Origin: a bacterium
Lineage (GTDB): Bacteria > Pseudomonadota > Alphaproteobacteria > Sphingomonadales > Sphingomonadaceae
Length of the DNA stretch: 49,923 nt
Direction: 5' to 3'
NCBI GenBank assembly: GCA_030824575.1
Contig: JAVBXL010000040.1
Location: 1-49,923, forward strand
Shown here: positions 48,126-49,923 of the stretch, piece by piece
How the letters are laid out: every line of letters starts with the position of its first letter
Numbering within the stretch: the first letter of the stretch is position 1
Position numbers and translations under genes: made by a program
Notes under the pieces: model-generated
Seen by the model: the letters and a program-made list of their open reading frames with translations, nothing else
Database searches by the model: none
Told to the model about the DNA's origin: nothing

Positions 48126-48905
48126 ATGGACCTGAAACTCACCGGCAAGACCGCCATCGTCACCGGTTCCACCGCCGGCATCGGCCTCGCCATCGCCAAG
48201 CGCCTCGCGCAGGAGGGCGTCGCCGTCACCATCACCGGCCGCAGCCAGGCCAAGCTGGACGCCGCCGCCGCCGACATCGCCTTGCCCGTCAACACCGTCC
48301 TCGCCGACCCCGCCACGGCCGAGGGCGCAGCCGCCCTGATCGCCGCCGTCCCCGCCACCGACATCCTCGTCAACAATCTGGGCATCTACGAAGCCAAAGA
48401 CTTCGCTGACATCAGCGACGCGGACTGGCACCATATCTTCGAAGTCAACGTCGTCAGCGGCGCCCGCCTTTCCCGCCATTATTTCCCGCAGATGCTGGCG
48501 AACAACTGGGGCCGCATCCTCTTCATCGCCAGCGAAAGCGCCTTGTTGCCACCCGCCGAGATGATCCATTATGGCATGACCAAGTCGGCCCAACTCGCCA
48601 TCTCGCGCGGCTTGGCCGAACATACCCGCGGCACCGGCGTCACCGTCAATTCCGTGATGCCCGGCCCCACCCGTTCTGAAGGCATCGTGGAGTTCATCCG
48701 CTCGGTCGTGGACAATAAGGACGCCGCCGAAGCCGAGCGCGAAGCCGAATTCTTCACCAAACTCCGCCCGCTCTCGCTCATCAAGCGGCTGATCGAGGCG
48801 GACGAAGTCGGCGCGATGGTCGCCTATCTCGCCAGCCCCTTGGCCGCCGCCACCAACGGCGCGGCGGTCCGGGTCGAAGGCGGCATGGTCCCGACGATCG
48901 CCTGA
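48126..48905 (+). CDS. SDR family oxidoreductase
   Basis: A 259-residue NAD(P)-dependent short-chain dehydrogenase/reductase. The cofactor motif TGSTAGIG (14-21), NNLG (NNAG-like), the catalytic Ser in IASESALLPP and YGMTK (YxxxK) are all present. AAGGA precedes the ATG by 7 bases. Probably controlled by the divergent LysR gene. Substrate unknown; the C-terminal EGGMVPTIA is typical of classical SDRs. Confidence 0.92.
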   Translation: MDLKLTGKTAIVTGSTAGIGLAIAKRLAQEGVAVTITGRSQAKLDAAAADIALPVNTVLADPATAEGAAALIAAVPATDILVNNLGIYEAKDFADISDADWHHIFEVNVVSGARLSRHYFPQMLANNWGRILFIASESALLPPAEMIHYGMTKSAQLAISRGLAEHTRGTGVTVNSVMPGPTRSEGIVEFIRSVVDNKDAAEAEREAEFFTKLRPLSLIKRLIEADEVGAMVAYLASPLAAATNGAAVRVEGGMVPTIA

Positions 48906-48920
48906 GTTCACTCACCTACG

Positions 48921-48970
48921 CCGTTCGTCCTGAGTAGCCATTGAGCCTGTCGAAATGGCGTATCGAAGGA
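48921..48970. repeat. CCGTTCGTCCTGAG-type interspersed repeat fragment
   Basis: CCGTTCGTCCTGAG, a GCCATT (48937-48942)/AATGGC (48954-48959) stem and a flanking CGAAGGA form an imperfect hairpin just after the SDR stop. AACTTCGACAAGCTCAGG at 49061-49078 looks like the matching inverted piece. It shares words with the elements at 30837 and 38624. Confidence 0.7.
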
Positions 48971-49000
48971 TCAAACCCAGCGCCTGATGCTTAGATACTT

Positions 49001-49060
49001 GAACAGGTGAACCATCCCACGGATGGTTCAGGATCGTCCGGGGGACGATCCGACCTGTTC
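49001..49060. repeat. 60-bp perfect three-stem (cruciform-like) element
   Basis: Outer stem GAACAGGT (49001-49008)/ACCTGTTC (49053-49060). Inside are two perfect 9-bp hairpins: GAACCATCC/GGATGGTTC (49009-49017, 49021-49029, loop CAC) and GGATCGTCC/GGACGATCC (49031-49039, 49043-49051, loop GGG). Only two bases outside the loops are unpaired. It lies between the SDR gene and the insertion sequence. Confidence 0.85.
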
Positions 49061-49079
49061 AACTTCGACAAGCTCAGGC

Positions 49080-49923
49080 TGGACTTATAACGGTTTTGTG
49101 CCGGTCACCTATCTCATTAAGCCACCTTGGCTTCGAACGCGAGTGGGCTGATACCGCCCAGATATGAATGTCGGCGGCGGGTGTTGTAGAAGCCATTTAT
49201 GTACTGGAAGATTGCAGCTTCCGCCTGACGCCGGGTTGGCCAGCTTTGCCGCCAGATGAGTTCTGCCTTCAGGGATTTGAAGAATGTCTCGACGGAGGCG
49301 TTGTCGTAACAATTTCCCTTGCCGCTCATCGATGGACGCAGGCCATAGGCCTGCAGCTTTTTCTGATAATCGTAAGAACAATATTGGCTGCCGCGATCCG
49401 AATGGAAAAGGCAGCCTTCTGGAGGCTGACGCAGGCGCACCGCCATATCCAGCGCCCTGATCGCCAGATCCTTCTTCATCCTGTCGCTGACAGCCCAACC
49501 CACGACACGCCGGCTATGCAGGTCGAGGATGACGGCAAGGTAAAGCCAGCCTTCTGAGGTCCAGATATAGGTTATGTCGCCTGCCCATTTACGGTTGGGC
49601 GCATCGGCGGCGAAGTCGCCGTCCAGCCAGTTCGCTGCGACCCCCAGGCGATGGTGGCTGTCGGTTGTGACCTTGTGCTTGCGCGTGCGGACTGGCTTGA
49701 TCCCGTTGATCTTCATCAGCCGCCCGACCCGGCGCTCGCCAACGTCGAGCTCAACCTCTTTGAGTTCCATGGTCATCCTCGGACGACCATAGCTGCCAAG
49801 GCTCAGGCTGTACTGCTCCCTGATATGGGCCAGCACTTTCATATCCGTCCGCTCCCGCCGACTGATCGGTCGCGAACGCCAGGATCGATAGCCGCGCTCA
49901 CTGACAAGCATGACACGGCAGAG
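49080..49923 (-). mobile_element. IS3-family insertion sequence, 3' part (cut by the window edge)
   Basis: The transposase gene runs off the right edge, so only the OrfB end of the element is visible. The outer end is probably near 49080, where a TGGACTTATAACGG stretch begins and the repeat sequence to its left stops. The other inverted repeat and the target duplication are not in the window, so the boundary is approximate. Confidence 0.7.
49117..49923 (-). CDS. IS3-family transposase OrfB, DDE integrase (5'-partial)
   Basis: 269 codons are open to the right edge. An ATG at 49911 exists, but the frame continues upstream as LCRV, which matches the usual OrfB sequence, so the real start or the OrfA-OrfB frameshift point lies outside. 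An HTH_21-like region (EQYSLSLGSYGRPRMTMEL) is followed by the rve integrase core. The catalytic triad is seen as Asp in WAGDITYIW, Asp in FHSDRGSQY and Glu in NASVETFFKSLK. The end, RRRHSYLGGISPLAFE, is typical. It appears intact as far as seen. Confidence 0.93.
   Translation of the reverse strand, partial: LCRVMLVSERGYRSWRSRPISRRERTDMKVLAHIREQYSLSLGSYGRPRMTMELKEVELDVGERRVGRLMKINGIKPVRTRKHKVTTDSHHRLGVAANWLDGDFAADAPNRKWAGDITYIWTSEGWLYLAVILDLHSRRVVGWAVSDRMKKDLAIRALDMAVRLRQPPEGCLFHSDRGSQYCSYDYQKKLQAYGLRPSMSGKGNCYDNASVETFFKSLKAELIWRQSWPTRRQAEAAIFQYINGFYNTRRRHSYLGGISPLAFEAKVA

Overview
The window is high-GC, densely packed chromosome from an alphaproteobacterium, most probably a member of the Sphingomonadaceae (Sphingobium, Sphingomonas or Novosphingobium type). 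This rests on gene content and order: a DivL-type tyrosine pseudo-kinase beside ahcY, tsaE, amgK, murU, addB, addA and trxA; a propionate-to-succinyl-CoA cluster with a PccR/ScfR regulator; a phaR/phaA locus; and several families of short palindromic repeats between genes. The placement comes from family recognition, not from a database search.

Layout. 1-2.6 kb (+): argJ (5' end cut by the window edge), an inositol-monophosphatase-family phosphatase and a GST. 2.6-13.9 kb (-): a compact run, transcribed right to left, of divL, tsaE, amgK, murU, addB, addA and trxA. Every junction down to addA overlaps. The run combines cell-cycle control, tRNA t6A modification, peptidoglycan sugar recycling, recombinational repair and thiol redox. 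14-16 kb (-): ahcY, with its own terminator and a 22-bp upstream palindrome, then yqgE. 16.3-18.3 kb (+): a Prx5-type peroxiredoxin and AMP nucleosidase. 18.4-26.3 kb (-): a diguanylate cyclase, an M2 (ACE-like) peptidase, an alpha/beta hydrolase, a DUF2238 membrane protein, asd and an exported S9 peptidase. 26.4-29.1 kb: tRNA-Val(CAC), an entericidin-like lipoprotein, a small Cys-rich protein, and hslVU behind a heat-shock-like promoter. 29.2-34.2 kb: a eukaryote/archaea-type proS, then a PHA locus (phaR and a small helical protein on -, a PhaC-like protein and a thiolase on +). 34.3-36.5 kb (-): DUF2256, an MHS-family MFS transporter and csaA.

36.6-45.9 kb is the most coherent metabolic unit. 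pccB, mce, scpA, bioB, a small membrane protein and pccA lie on the - strand, and pccR diverges from pccB across a cluster of TTTGCAAA-like sites. Together they carboxylate propionyl-CoA (PccA/PccB, biotin supplied by BioB), epimerise methylmalonyl-CoA (Mce) and rearrange it to succinyl-CoA (ScpA, B12-dependent). The thiolase/PhaR locus a few kb away handles related short acyl-CoAs. 45.9-49.9 kb: a TPR-like protein with a possible TonB-type C-terminus, a divergent LysR/SDR pair, a repeat region containing a perfect three-stem element, and the 3' end of an IS3-family insertion sequence cut by the right edge.

Most of the window is ordinary core genome. There is no CRISPR array, prophage or obvious defence island. 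The best leads are the His-to-Tyr substitution in the DivL H-box, the PccR operator cluster with a pccB leader hairpin, the overlapping divergent start codons of phaR and the phaC-like gene, the ahcY palindrome, the three-stem DNA element next to the IS, and the repeats at nearly every gene junction of the propionate cluster. No gene-free stretch exceeds 300 bases.
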